This document shows, in pieces, positions 25,777 to 34,138 of a stretch of 64,000 nt of DNA (the stretch's first letter is position 1; each line of letters starts with the position of its first letter). The stretch is from contig CASFTB010000004.1 in the NCBI GenBank assembly GCA_949297575.1, positions 1 through 64,000 on the forward strand. Reading direction: 5' to 3'. The notes below the pieces were generated by a model. That model had not been told where the DNA came from, did not search any database, and was given only the letters and a program-made list of their open reading frames with translations. Origin of the DNA: an uncultured Bacillota bacterium. GTDB taxonomy: Bacteria; Bacillota; Clostridia; Christensenellales; Borkfalkiaceae. Made by a program: the position numbers and the translations under genes.

Positions 25777-28116
25777 ATGAAGAAAAAACTCATCAAGATC
25801 TTAAGTGCCGCCATCGCGGCCGTATTTGCGCTCGGCGTCTTTGCGGGCTGTGACCTGCTCGTGACGGACAACAGGCGGGATATGGAGCAGGTCGTGGCGG
25901 AAGTGAACATCGGCGCGGATGCCGAGGCGCTCGCCGCGAGCATGAAGGCGGTCGGCAGCGAGCTGAAAGAGGACATCTCCTCCAAGCTGGGCGAGATCGT
26001 CTCGCAGGACGACATCATCAAGCGCGACCTCATCGTCTACTTCATGAGCTACGGTTACAACTATGTGACCGAAGACTCTGCCGATTATTCGGAGGCGTTC
26101 GCATCCATCCTCGACGACCTGGTCGAAAACAAGATCCTTTCCCAGTTCGCCATCGTCTATTATCTCAACGAAGGCGAAGTGTGCGTCGACCGCGACCGCA
26201 CCGACCTCAACGACAAGGGGTATTCCGAGATCGTCGAAGCGGAGAGCGGCATTGCAGACGGCCTGCGCATGCAGAAGGATATTTCCGTGGACAGCTATAA
26301 GGCCGCCGTCGGAGAAAAGACGGGCGACGAGGCTGCCATAGCCGCGTACTCCTATTTCCTCACCGAGGACGAGATCAACTACGCAAATTACGTCGTCATG
26401 TCCTCCGTCAACGGCGCCATCGACAGCTACGAAGAGGAGATCATCGCCGAGATGAACGAATCTGCCGCTTCGACGGAGAGCCGCACCACCCCCACGGGTG
26501 CCGACACCATCTCCTCCACCTATTACCCGTTCAAGACGGAAAACGGCGCGAAAGTCATCGATTACGGCATCTATACCGGTTATAACACGATCTCCGAGTG
26601 CGGCGACTATGAAAAGGTGAACGGTTCCACCGTCTACACCCGCAGGCGTGCGTATGCGCGCTTCCTCAACGCGCTCCGCCTCAATTATCTCGTGAAGGAG
26701 GACGAGGACGTCTCCATGGACGTCACCGCGCTCTCCTACTTCACGGTCGAACTGGAGACGCAGCTTGAGCAGCGCCTGCTCAGCAAGTTCATCGCCACGC
26801 TCAGCCTCAACGCGTCTGAGAAGATCACGAAGGATACGCTCCTGGAAGCCTATGGGATCGAACTCAATTCGCAGACGAAGTCCAACGCAAAGGCGGATTC
26901 CACCTCCTTTATTTCGACGATGGACAGCCTGTCCGATACTTCCTTCGTGCTCTATTCGCCGGAAAACAGGCAGTTCGGTTATGTCTATAACATTCTCATC
27001 CCCTTTAACTCAGGAGATCTTACACTGAAAGAGATCTCGCAGAGCTATACGGCAGGCACGGCCGCCTATTATGCGGCGCGCAATACGGACGCGGAACTGT
27101 ATAGGACGGTCGAGGCAAAAGATCAGCGCGGCCCCTGGTTCAACGGCAGTACCGATTACAGCTATGTCGCGGAAGGGGACGGCTATTATAAGAATGCATC
27201 CGTCGGCGCCGAAGAGAAGAACTACCTCTTCTTTGAAGACAGCTTTGTAACTTCCGCCAACGAAGACGGCGAGGTCGCCGGCATCGACCGCTATGCAGGC
27301 AAGTATCCGTACAACGGCAAAGTGGAAGAGAAGAGCGACGACACCTATACGCTGACGCCTTTCAAACTCAACATCGACGCGTTCATTGACGAGCTGGAAG
27401 CATATATCGATTGGTATATCAATGACAGCGTCGACGGCGCGAGCGGCTCCCATACGTCCGGTGCCTACTACAGCGGCAAGGTCGACGGCGCCCATACCTG
27501 GACGGGTACGGACGGCAGCGCCTTCTATGCCACTACGGCGGAAGACTTCCAGAAGTTGGACGAGAACACGGGCAGGACGACGGTCGACCAGAGCGCGAAC
27601 ATCTATTATAAAGGGAGCGTTTCCGGCGTGGGCGAGGTCGGCACCGCCGATTACCTCACCGAAGGGACGACTTCCTATGCGGCGCTCTCCGCATTCAACG
27701 AACTCATGTTCGCTTACAGCACCGATACGGGCTGCCTGAACAAATACTACGGCTATTCCATCGCCTCTTCCGAGGATGCGACCGACTACGTGGCGGAGTT
27801 CGAATTCGCCGCGCAGGAAGCGATCAAGCAGGGCGTAGGCGCCTATTACGTCGTGGCGACCGATTACGGCTGGCATATCCTCTATGTCTCCTTCGTGTTT
27901 GACGGCGGTGCGACCTATGCGGACGGTTTCGTGTACGAGCAGAGGAATGAAGAGGGCACCTTCTCCTACTACTATTATCAGTCGAAGAAGGCAAACCTCA
28001 CCTCCACCGACATCACCGACGCCCGCAGGGACATCTTCACCGCGCTCGACAGCGAAGACGTCGTCTCCAGATATCCTTCCAGGTATTCTAACCTGAGCAG
28101 CGTCTCCACCAACTGA
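25777..28116 (+). CDS. large lipoprotein, possibly a SurA/PrsA-like chaperone
   Basis: 779 residues. A basic start and hydrophobic segment end in the lipobox GVFAGC, with Cys25 as lipidation site, so the protein is anchored outside the membrane. The first 150 residues after it are helical and resemble the N-terminal chaperone arm of SurA/PrsA proteins. The C-terminal region contains TDYGWHILYVSFVF, similar to the end of a parvulin domain, but no convincing full parvulin domain is seen. The remainder is rich in Ser, Thr, Asp and Tyr. It is monocistronic with its own promoter and a strong terminator. Function is not established. Confidence 0.75.
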   Translation: MKKKLIKILSAAIAAVFALGVFAGCDLLVTDNRRDMEQVVAEVNIGADAEALAASMKAVGSELKEDISSKLGEIVSQDDIIKRDLIVYFMSYGYNYVTEDSADYSEAFASILDDLVENKILSQFAIVYYLNEGEVCVDRDRTDLNDKGYSEIVEAESGIADGLRMQKDISVDSYKAAVGEKTGDEAAIAAYSYFLTEDEINYANYVVMSSVNGAIDSYEEEIIAEMNESAASTESRTTPTGADTISSTYYPFKTENGAKVIDYGIYTGYNTISECGDYEKVNGSTVYTRRRAYARFLNALRLNYLVKEDEDVSMDVTALSYFTVELETQLEQRLLSKFIATLSLNASEKITKDTLLEAYGIELNSQTKSNAKADSTSFISTMDSLSDTSFVLYSPENRQFGYVYNILIPFNSGDLTLKEISQSYTAGTAAYYAARNTDAELYRTVEAKDQRGPWFNGSTDYSYVAEGDGYYKNASVGAEEKNYLFFEDSFVTSANEDGEVAGIDRYAGKYPYNGKVEEKSDDTYTLTPFKLNIDAFIDELEAYIDWYINDSVDGASGSHTSGAYYSGKVDGAHTWTGTDGSAFYATTAEDFQKLDENTGRTTVDQSANIYYKGSVSGVGEVGTADYLTEGTTSYAALSAFNELMFAYSTDTGCLNKYYGYSIASSEDATDYVAEFEFAAQEAIKQGVGAYYVVATDYGWHILYVSFVFDGGATYADGFVYEQRNEEGTFSYYYYQSKKANLTSTDITDARRDIFTALDSEDVVSRYPSRYSNLSSVSTN

Positions 28117-28140
28117 GCGAAAGAAAGCGAAACAATTCAA

Positions 28141-28171
28141 AAGCCCCGCGGCAAAGCCGCGGGGCTCTTTT
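28141..28171 (+). terminator. terminator of the lipoprotein gene
   Basis: AAGCCCCGCGGC-AAA-GCCGCGGGGCT followed by CTTTTG: a GC-rich 11-bp stem with a T-run. Confidence 0.9.
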
Positions 28172-28186
28172 GTAAAACGTGCGCAG

Positions 28187-28224
28187 AAAAAATGCAGCGA
28201 GGAACGATCCTCGCTGCATTTTTT
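28187..28224 (-). terminator. terminator of the tRNA-Gly gene
   Basis: A 17-bp perfect stem, AAAAAATGCAGCGAGGA and complement with an ACGA loop, flanked by A6/T6, directly downstream of the minus-strand tRNA. It could also work on the other strand. Confidence 0.85.
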
Positions 28225-28225
28225 G

Positions 28226-28300
28226 TGGAGCGAGAGACGGGAATCGAACCCGCGGGAATCAGCTTGGGAAGCTGACGCCATACCATTAGGCGACTCTCGC
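28226..28300 (-). tRNA. tRNA-Gly, anticodon CCC
   Basis: 75 bases on the minus strand. Acceptor stem GCGAGAG pairs with CTCTCGC, followed by T and an encoded CCA. The anticodon arm is TCAGC-TTCCCAA-GCTGA, which puts CCC at positions 34-36. The T arm is GCGGG-TTCGATT-CCCGT. It reads the GGG codon. Confidence 0.96.
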
Positions 28301-28319
28301 ATTGCATTCAGCATCAATT

Positions 28320-28348
28320 ATTATAGCGTATTTTTGAAAAATATGCAA
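28320..28348 (-). promoter_or_regulatory. promoter of tRNA-Gly
   Basis: Minus-strand TTGCAT (28348-28343), 17-base spacer, TATAAT (28325-28320), 20 bases before the tRNA. Confidence 0.8.
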
Positions 28349-28435
28349 TCAAAAAGGCAGGGGAGAGGAAAGAAAAATGCGCTTTGTTTCATACTTTTTC
28401 CGCTATGCCGGAGAGTGTCGTCATAGCGGCCTCAT

Positions 28436-29125
28436 TCAGCGGAAGCTTCCGTCTCTCCACAGGCGCGCGATCGAATAGTCGTGCGCCTCGATGTCTGTCA
28501 GGTCAAAGCCAGCGAATTGCAGAGAGGACCACTGTTTCGCCTTTTTAGTAAAGCCGGCATTCCGCAAATGCATAAACCCGTAGCAGAGGTCGGCATCCCT
28601 CTCGGAGACGTACCGCGTCTCCCGCAAACCTTCTCCCTGCAGCATCGCTGTGAACGGGCGGCGCGCCCCGCTCTCTCCGCTGTCGCCGAGCAGGTATATC
28701 TGCTCGCCGGCGCATTCGAGGCTGCGGGGATCTTCACCGCCCTCGAACAGGCGGAAAGCGGAGGTAAAGCCGGTTGTCTCGTATGCGGTGATGCGCGTGT
28801 CGCCCCGCCCGGTCACGTCCTCGATGTTGTACAGAAGTTTCCCGTCCGGAGAGAAGCACATGTTGTCGTCCTGTGCTCCGTATGCGGTCGAGAAGCGGAA
28901 TTTTCTGACTTGGCGCATCTCGCGCAGGGAATAGACGGCGAGCATCCCCTCCGTCGATTTTACCGCGAGCAGCTCTCCGCCAGGGGAGAGCAGGGGAAGA
29001 TATGCGTAGCGCAGGCCGCGGAAGACGGCGATCTCCCTGCCTTCCGCATCATACACGCAGACCGAGCCGCCCGTGCAGCCGACGGCATGGGTGCCGTCCG
29101 AAACATAGCTCCAAAAGCTCCGCAT
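28436..29125 (-). CDS. WD40/beta-propeller-like protein
   Basis: 229 residues. Repeating blocks such as VCVYDAEGREIAVF, LAVYSLREMRQV and MCFSPDGKLLYNI resemble WD40 or TolB-like propeller blades, but only three or four blades are visible, so the fold may be partial. No signal peptide or membrane segment is seen. It starts six bases after the apgM stop and is co-transcribed with it. Function is unknown. Confidence 0.7.
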   Translation of the reverse strand: MRSFWSYVSDGTHAVGCTGGSVCVYDAEGREIAVFRGLRYAYLPLLSPGGELLAVKSTEGMLAVYSLREMRQVRKFRFSTAYGAQDDNMCFSPDGKLLYNIEDVTGRGDTRITAYETTGFTSAFRLFEGGEDPRSLECAGEQIYLLGDSGESGARRPFTAMLQGEGLRETRYVSERDADLCYGFMHLRNAGFTKKAKQWSSLQFAGFDLTDIEAHDYSIARLWRDGSFR

Positions 29126-29131
29126 CTGCCC

Positions 29132-30340
29132 TTATTCCACGAGGAGCTTTTTCATCAGCTCCCAACCCATCCCGACAAATACACCCGTCTGCGCGGCGCT
29201 GTCCTCGTCGTACGCGGGCGCACCCGCGCCCCTTTTTCCGCTGTCGTAGAGCAGGTAGGGAACGGGGTCGGAGACGTGCGTGCGCACAGCGATGGGGGTG
29301 GGGTGGTCGGGGCAGATGAGCATGCGGAATTTCTCTCCCGCCTTGCGCAGTCCCGCGCAGAGGGGCGCGACGACTTTTTCGTCGATCTGTTCGATGGAAT
29401 AGATCTTGTGTTTTACGTCGCCCTGGTGCCCGCATTCGTCGGGCGCCTCCATGTGGATATAGACGAAGTCCAGCCCGCCCAGCAACGCGTCCAGCGCCGC
29501 CGTCGCCTTTCCTGCGAAGTTCGTATCGTAGTTTCCTGTCGCGCCTTCCACTTCGATGACTTGCATTCCCGCGAGGATGCCGATGCCCTTCACGAGGTCG
29601 ACCGCGGAGATGACGCCGCCCTTCTTGCCGAATTTCTTTTCAAAATTTTCGAGTGCGGGCTTCGTCCCTTCCCCCCAGAACCACACGGAGTTTGCGGGAT
29701 TTTTCCCCGCGGCGACGCGCGCCCTGTTGATAGGGTGCTCCCGCAGGAGCTCTGCGGATCTCTCCATCATGGCGCGGTACTTTTCCCCGAGCGGCCCTTC
29801 GGGCAGATGCCCGCGCACGGGCTTGCCAGTGATGTCGTGCGGGGGCGTCAGCTCGTGGCCGGTCTTCCCTTCCTTTACGACGAGGCAATGGCGGTAACTC
29901 ACGCCCGCGTAGAGGGTGAACATGTCGCTGTCCAGATGCTCTTTCAGGTAAGAGATCAGCTTCCGCGCCTCTTCCGTGGAGATCTCGCCCGCGCTGTAAT
30001 CGAGCATGGTCCTGTCTTCATACTTCTCCTCCTCGGAGAGAGTGACGAGGTTGCAGCGCAGCGTCACGTCCGTATCTTTGAGGTCGATGCCGATGGATAC
30101 GGCTTCGAGCGGCGAGCGGCCGGTGTAGCAGTCGTGCGGGTCATAGCCCATCACGGAGAGGTTTGCCACGTCGCTCCCCGGTTTGAACCCTGCGGGCACG
30201 GTGCGGCACAGACCGACCTCCGCCTCCCGCGCGAGTGCGTCGATGTGCGGCTTGTTTGCCGCCTGCAGCGGGGTCCTGTTCCCCAACTCTTCGAGTTTAT
30301 AGTCGGCCATGCCGTCGCCGAGTACTACGATGTATTTCAT
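29132..30340 (-). CDS. apgM: cofactor-independent phosphoglycerate mutase, archaeal ApgM type
   Basis: 402 residues. Interconverts 3- and 2-phosphoglycerate. Alkaline phosphatase fold: VVLGDGMAD gives the first metal site, GFKPGSDVANLSVMGYDP the nucleophile Ser and second site, and VYIHMEAPDECGHQGD and ICPDHPTPIAVRTH the remaining His/Asp ligands. This type is distinct from GpmI and occurs in archaea and several anaerobic bacteria; homoserine kinase-like relatives exist. Start follows GGGGAGGAACAG. It lies 19 bases after ung. Confidence 0.9.
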   Translation of the reverse strand: MKYIVVLGDGMADYKLEELGNRTPLQAANKPHIDALAREAEVGLCRTVPAGFKPGSDVANLSVMGYDPHDCYTGRSPLEAVSIGIDLKDTDVTLRCNLVTLSEEEKYEDRTMLDYSAGEISTEEARKLISYLKEHLDSDMFTLYAGVSYRHCLVVKEGKTGHELTPPHDITGKPVRGHLPEGPLGEKYRAMMERSAELLREHPINRARVAAGKNPANSVWFWGEGTKPALENFEKKFGKKGGVISAVDLVKGIGILAGMQVIEVEGATGNYDTNFAGKATAALDALLGGLDFVYIHMEAPDECGHQGDVKHKIYSIEQIDEKVVAPLCAGLRKAGEKFRMLICPDHPTPIAVRTHVSDPVPYLLYDSGKRGAGAPAYDEDSAAQTGVFVGMGWELMKKLLVE

Positions 30341-30359
30341 GTCTGTTCCTCCCCGCACG

Positions 30360-31025
30360 TCAGAGCTGCCAGTCGATGGGCGCTATGCCGTGCGCTTTGA
30401 GATAGTCGTTTGTCTTGGAAAAGTGCCTGCACCCGAAAAAACCGTTGAACGCAGAGAGGGGCGACGGGTGCGCGCATTCGAGCACGAGGTGTTTGCCGCG
30501 GTCGATGAGCGGCTTTTTCGAGCGCGCGTTCGCTCCCCAAAGGATAAATACGACGTGCTCGCGGCGGTCGCTGACGATTTTAATGACGTTATCCGTGAAC
30601 CACGTCCAGCCGCAGTCCCTGTGCGAGTTTGCGCAGTGCGCGCGCACGGTGAGCGCGGTGTTCAGGAGCAGCACGCCCTCCCGTGCCCATTTTGTGAGGT
30701 CGCCCGACTTGGGTACCGTGCAGCCGACGTCGTCGTGCAGCTCTTTGTAGATGTTGACGAGGGAAGGGGGCGGATCCACGCCCTCTTTTACCGAAAAGCA
30801 CAGTCCATGTGCCTGCCCCTCGTTGTGGTAGGGGTCCTGCCCCAAAATGACCGCCTTCACCTCGTCCAGCGGTGTCAGTTTGAAGCAGTTGAAGATGTCG
30901 TACATGTCCGGATAGACGATGTGGTGGGAATACTCCTGTTTGAGGAATGCGCGGATCTTCTTGTAGTTTTCGTTTTCGAACAGGGGGGCAAGGGCCTCGT
31001 CCCATCCGCCGCCGAGCTGTATCAT
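30360..31025 (-). CDS. ung: uracil-DNA glycosylase family 1
   Basis: 221 residues. Removes uracil from DNA. The water-activating motif GQDPYHNEGQAHGL and the C-terminal HPSPLSAFNGF loop are complete. The ATG overlaps the stop of luxS (ATGA), so translation is coupled to a quorum-sensing/methyl-cycle gene, an unusual neighbour for a DNA-repair enzyme. Confidence 0.96.
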   Translation of the reverse strand: MIQLGGGWDEALAPLFENENYKKIRAFLKQEYSHHIVYPDMYDIFNCFKLTPLDEVKAVILGQDPYHNEGQAHGLCFSVKEGVDPPPSLVNIYKELHDDVGCTVPKSGDLTKWAREGVLLLNTALTVRAHCANSHRDCGWTWFTDNVIKIVSDRREHVVFILWGANARSKKPLIDRGKHLVLECAHPSPLSAFNGFFGCRHFSKTNDYLKAHGIAPIDWQL

Positions 31026-31498
31026 TTGGCCGCCTCCATTGCCGCCCTCTCCGCCGCGAGCGCCTCCGCGGGGAGGGAGCAGAGCAGCGCGCGGTAGGCG
31101 GCGCACTCCGCCTTTGCCCCCGCGAGGTCGTGCTCGAGGTAATTGCCGCATTCCCGCCTCTCCGCGCCGGGCACCGCATCGAAGCGCGCACAGGCCTCCA
31201 GCGCGGCTTTCGCCGCCGCGAACGCATCGTCAAAGCTGAGGTCTGCCGTCAGCAGGTAGAACCCCGTGCGGCAGCCCATCGGGCCGAAATAGACGATGTG
31301 CTCCCTGAACGCTCCGTTGCGCAGCGCCGTCGCCATCATGTGTTCGACGCTGTGCAGCGCCGCGGGGGAAAGAAAGTCTCCCGCGTTGGGCTTTTTGAAG
31401 CGCAGATCGAAAGTGGCGACGCCGCAGTTGTATCCCGAAAAGTGAAAGCCCGGCTGCAGGTTATCGTGGTCTTTTTGGAAAGAAGGGATCTTATCCAT
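31022..31498 (-). CDS. luxS: S-ribosylhomocysteine lyase LuxS
   Basis: 158 residues. Cleaves S-ribosylhomocysteine to homocysteine and the autoinducer-2 precursor. The metal site is HSVEHMMAT (two His) and ECGNYLEHDL (Cys); GPMGCRTGFY is the other signature. It overlaps mtnN by eight bases, so both steps of S-adenosylhomocysteine recycling are made together. The C-terminal tail is Ala-rich. Confidence 0.95.
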   Translation of the reverse strand: MDKIPSFQKDHDNLQPGFHFSGYNCGVATFDLRFKKPNAGDFLSPAALHSVEHMMATALRNGAFREHIVYFGPMGCRTGFYLLTADLSFDDAFAAAKAALEACARFDAVPGAERRECGNYLEHDLAGAKAECAAYRALLCSLPAEALAAERAAMEAAK

Positions 31499-32144
31499 GC
31501 TTCACCTCCGCGAAGATGTCGGCGAGCCGCCTGCCGAGGGCGGAGAGGGCGATTTTCAGGTTTTCGCTGTATTCGCGCGTGCTCTCTTCGCCCGCATTGT
31601 CCGAGATCGCTTTGAAGGCCCATACGGGCACGCCGGCAGCGAAGGCCGCGTGGGCGATCGCTGCGCCCTCCATATCCCGCACGTCCGTGCCGAGTGCAGA
31701 GAGAATGGCGGCATCCGTGCCGTCCGCAAAGCTGTCCGCACTGGCAAGCGTCCCCTTGAGGAAGTCGTTTTCGCGGGTTTTGAGCTGAAAATAGGGGGTA
31801 TCCCGTTCGTCCGGCGTGCCGACGGGCGTTCCGTTGATCTTGCTCAGATCAAAGTCCGATTCCGCCGCGCGCTCGATCTGCAATACGCAGCCCACGCGCG
31901 CCAGAGGACTCGTCCCGCCGGCGACGCCGATGTTGACGAGCTTATCCGCGCCCTGTGCGATGCACAGCGCCGCCGCCGCGGCCGCGTTGCTCTTTCCTAC
32001 GCCCGAAAGGACGAGCAGGAAGGGTGTGCCTGCAAAGGAGCACGCCCACGCCCTGCGGCCGTAAAGTTGTTTTTCCTGTCCGTGTTCGGCGGCAGCGAGG
32101 AGCACGTCCGCTTCCTTCTGCATCGCCGCAATGACTGCTATCAT
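31491..32144 (-). CDS. mtnN: 5'-methylthioadenosine/S-adenosylhomocysteine nucleosidase
   Basis: 217 residues. Splits adenine from MTA and SAH, feeding LuxS and recycling the MTA released by spermidine synthesis (speE is at 61 kb). IAAMQKEAD, GVAGGTSP, VRDMEGAAIAHAA and the catalytic Asp in AISDNAGEES are present. First gene of the mtnN-luxS-ung(-apgM-propeller) run with its own promoter. Confidence 0.95.
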   Translation of the reverse strand: MIAVIAAMQKEADVLLAAAEHGQEKQLYGRRAWACSFAGTPFLLVLSGVGKSNAAAAAALCIAQGADKLVNIGVAGGTSPLARVGCVLQIERAAESDFDLSKINGTPVGTPDERDTPYFQLKTRENDFLKGTLASADSFADGTDAAILSALGTDVRDMEGAAIAHAAFAAGVPVWAFKAISDNAGEESTREYSENLKIALSALGRRLADIFAEVKHG

Positions 32145-32168
32145 GGTATGCCTCCGTCTGATGAAAAT

Positions 32169-32198
32169 ATTTTACCACAAACTGTGCCGGCATTGCAA
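32169..32198 (-). promoter_or_regulatory. promoter of mtnN-luxS-ung
   Basis: Minus-strand TTGCAA (32198-32193), 18-base spacer, TAAAAT (32174-32169), about 25 bases before the ATG. Confidence 0.6.
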
Positions 32199-32258
32199 AT
32201 TGACGGAATAGAAAATTTGTTTTTGAGCATAATATTTCCAAAAAAAGGAGGAACTTCC

Positions 32259-33506
32259 ATGAACCCTTTTAAAGAGAGCGCAAAAGATATCCGCAAAACG
32301 TACAAAAACTGGAAGAGCATCAACGTAAAGCCGTACGATAAAGAGACGGTCGACCCGTACACCCGCGTGCGGACCATCCTCATGAACGGCACGGAATTCG
32401 AAGCGATCTGGAACACGTCCCGCTTCACGCGGCATTGCCCCAACAACGAGGTGCGCAGGGATATGGCGCTCATCCGCCGCGGCGAACAGCAGCAGCAAAA
32501 GCGCATTGCAAACTTAAAGCCGCGCAACGAGAGCATCCTCGAACATACCATTGGGTACGAGCAGCTCGCGGTAGACCTCACCGCCATCCTCGCCCAACGG
32601 GAGAAAAATGAATACGTCAAACACCAGCTGGACTTCGCGCTTCTCGAAGACTTCGACCACCTGTACCGCTACGCCGACCTGCTCGACTTTGAAAAGGGCA
32701 TCCATGCCGAAAAGCTGGTGGGCAGATACACGGAGATCATGCCGGGCAGGCCTACCGTCGCGGAGGCGCGCTCCCCCGAAGACGACGTGCGCTTCTATAT
32801 CAACAACTACCTCAACGATCCCGTCACCCGCCTCAACATCGCCATTATCACGGCGGCGGAACAGCAGACGATGAACTACTATCTCAACGTGGCAAACCTG
32901 TACGATTCGGAGCTGGGCAGAAAATTGTATGCGGAGATCGCCATGATCGAGGAACAGCACGTCACAGGTTACGGCTGCCTCTCCGACCCCGGCACGGACA
33001 TGTTCGAGTGCATGGTCATGCACGAGTACACCGAGGCATATCTGTATTGGAGCTGCTATAACGACGAGAAGGACGTGCGCATCAAAGACATCTGGCTGAT
33101 GCACTTCGAAGAGGAGCTTTCGCACCTGCACTTCGCCTGCGCCATGCTCGAGCGTTACGGCGGCAAGGTGTGGCAGCAGCTCTTCCCCGAGGGCGGCGAC
33201 TTCCCCGCGCCCATCGCCTTCTCCGAGCAGAAGAGTTATATCCGCGAGGTGCTGCGCAGCGTCCGCCTCACAGGCCGCGCGGAGAGCTACGAAGAGGTAG
33301 ACAAGCTGCCCGATAATTTCCGCTTCTTCTCTTATAACAAGAGCGTGCAGGGCAACGTCAGGGGCCTCGCGTCGCACGCCGTCATCGAAAAGACCATCGG
33401 AAAGTTCGGGCGCGATTACAGGGTAGAGGACAAGGCGCATCCCGTCCGCGCGCTCGCAGATCCGAAGGCGGTCAATGCCGACCTCGCGCGCGTCAAGGGG
33501 GCATAA
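32259..33506 (+). CDS. ferritin-like-domain protein of unknown function
   Basis: 415 residues, mostly helical, no signal peptide. The central part has the spaced acidic and His motifs of a ferritin-like di-iron bundle: ITAAEQQTMNYY, AMIEEQHVTGYG, VMHEYTEAYLYW and MHFEEELSHLHFA at roughly residues 200-310. The N-terminal 100 residues (PFKESAKDIRKTYKNWKSIN and NTSRFTRHCPNN) are not recognised. It is far larger than rubrerythrin or ferritin. Ribosome site AAAGGAGG; single gene with its own terminator. An oxygen-stress or metal-linked role is only inference. Confidence 0.75.
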   Translation: MNPFKESAKDIRKTYKNWKSINVKPYDKETVDPYTRVRTILMNGTEFEAIWNTSRFTRHCPNNEVRRDMALIRRGEQQQQKRIANLKPRNESILEHTIGYEQLAVDLTAILAQREKNEYVKHQLDFALLEDFDHLYRYADLLDFEKGIHAEKLVGRYTEIMPGRPTVAEARSPEDDVRFYINNYLNDPVTRLNIAIITAAEQQTMNYYLNVANLYDSELGRKLYAEIAMIEEQHVTGYGCLSDPGTDMFECMVMHEYTEAYLYWSCYNDEKDVRIKDIWLMHFEEELSHLHFACAMLERYGGKVWQQLFPEGGDFPAPIAFSEQKSYIREVLRSVRLTGRAESYEEVDKLPDNFRFFSYNKSVQGNVRGLASHAVIEKTIGKFGRDYRVEDKAHPVRALADPKAVNADLARVKGA

Positions 33507-33602
33507 ACCGGTTATCGGAAGGGCACCCCGAAAAAACGTCCGCGCGGATGCGCATTTCCAAATAAAAATTTAGCAGCGGTCGCACGTTGCAGCGAAGAAA
33601 CG

Positions 33603-33636
33603 AGAAGTCCGAAAATTTTTCGGGCTTCTTATTTTT
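33603..33636 (+). terminator. terminator of the ferritin-like gene
   Basis: AGAAGTCCGAAAA pairs with TTTTCGGGCTTCT (one G-T pair), followed by TATTTTTC. Confidence 0.75.
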
Positions 33637-33638
33637 CA

Positions 33639-33911
33639 GCGAAAGTCTGCGGAAATCTTGCGTTTAAAGATTGCAGTTCGCTCACAAGCATAGCCATACC
33701 CGATAGTGTGACTAGTATCGAAAGACATGCGTTCCGTGGTTGCTGTTCGCTTACAAGCGTGACCTTTGAAAACACAAGCGGCTGGTGGCGCTCCACTTTT
33801 GACACGGCAGCAAGCGGAACAAGTATTGCCGAAAGTGATCTTGCAACCCCCTCCACTGCAGCGACCTGTCTTAAATCGACTTATTACTCGTATTATTGGA
33901 AATGCGGTTAA
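33639..33911 (+). pseudogene. remnant of a BspA-type leucine-rich repeat protein
   Basis: Without a start codon, the frame reads AKVCGNLAFKDCSSLTSIA, then IPDSVTSIERHAFRGCCSLT and SVTFENTSGWW, and stops after SYYWKCG. This is nearly two LRR_5/BspA repeats plus the short C-terminal tail such surface proteins often have. No signal peptide, promoter or N-terminal part is present; the fragment begins a few bases after the ferritin-like gene's terminator. Base composition is less GC-rich than the neighbours. Confidence 0.8.
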
Positions 33912-34084
33912 AATAGACGTCGAATTGCCGTCATTCGGACGAAAGAAACAGTTTGTCGTGCGCCGTCGCGGCGGCTGCCCGCAGCGATGGCCCGCCGCCG
34001 CAAAGCGGTACATGATCCCGCAAGCATCCAAATCCGGGGTCAGCGTTTTTTTGCGGCGGCGCTTGCGCTCTCTGCAAAAATGGC
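33912..34084. other. gene-free spacer after the BspA remnant
   Basis: No coding frame or clear structure is seen apart from GC-rich stretches. It leads to the promoter of the exonuclease gene. Confidence 0.5.
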
Positions 34085-34113
34085 TTTACATATTTGCCGC
34101 GGTATGATATAAT
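34085..34113 (+). promoter_or_regulatory. promoter of the exonuclease gene
   Basis: TTTACA (34085-34090), 17-base spacer, TATAAT (34108-34113). Confidence 0.75.
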
Positions 34114-34138
34114 TTTTACGATTGAGGTTGGCAGGAAA

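Noticed and set aside
28481..30400. 639-codon plus-strand frame
   Set aside because: Antisense to apgM and the propeller-like gene, and composition typical of a shadow frame.
31497..32258. In-frame upstream extension of the ferritin-like protein
   Set aside because: It lies antisense to mtnN and is basic and low in family features; the ATG at 32259 has a strong AAAGGAGG site.
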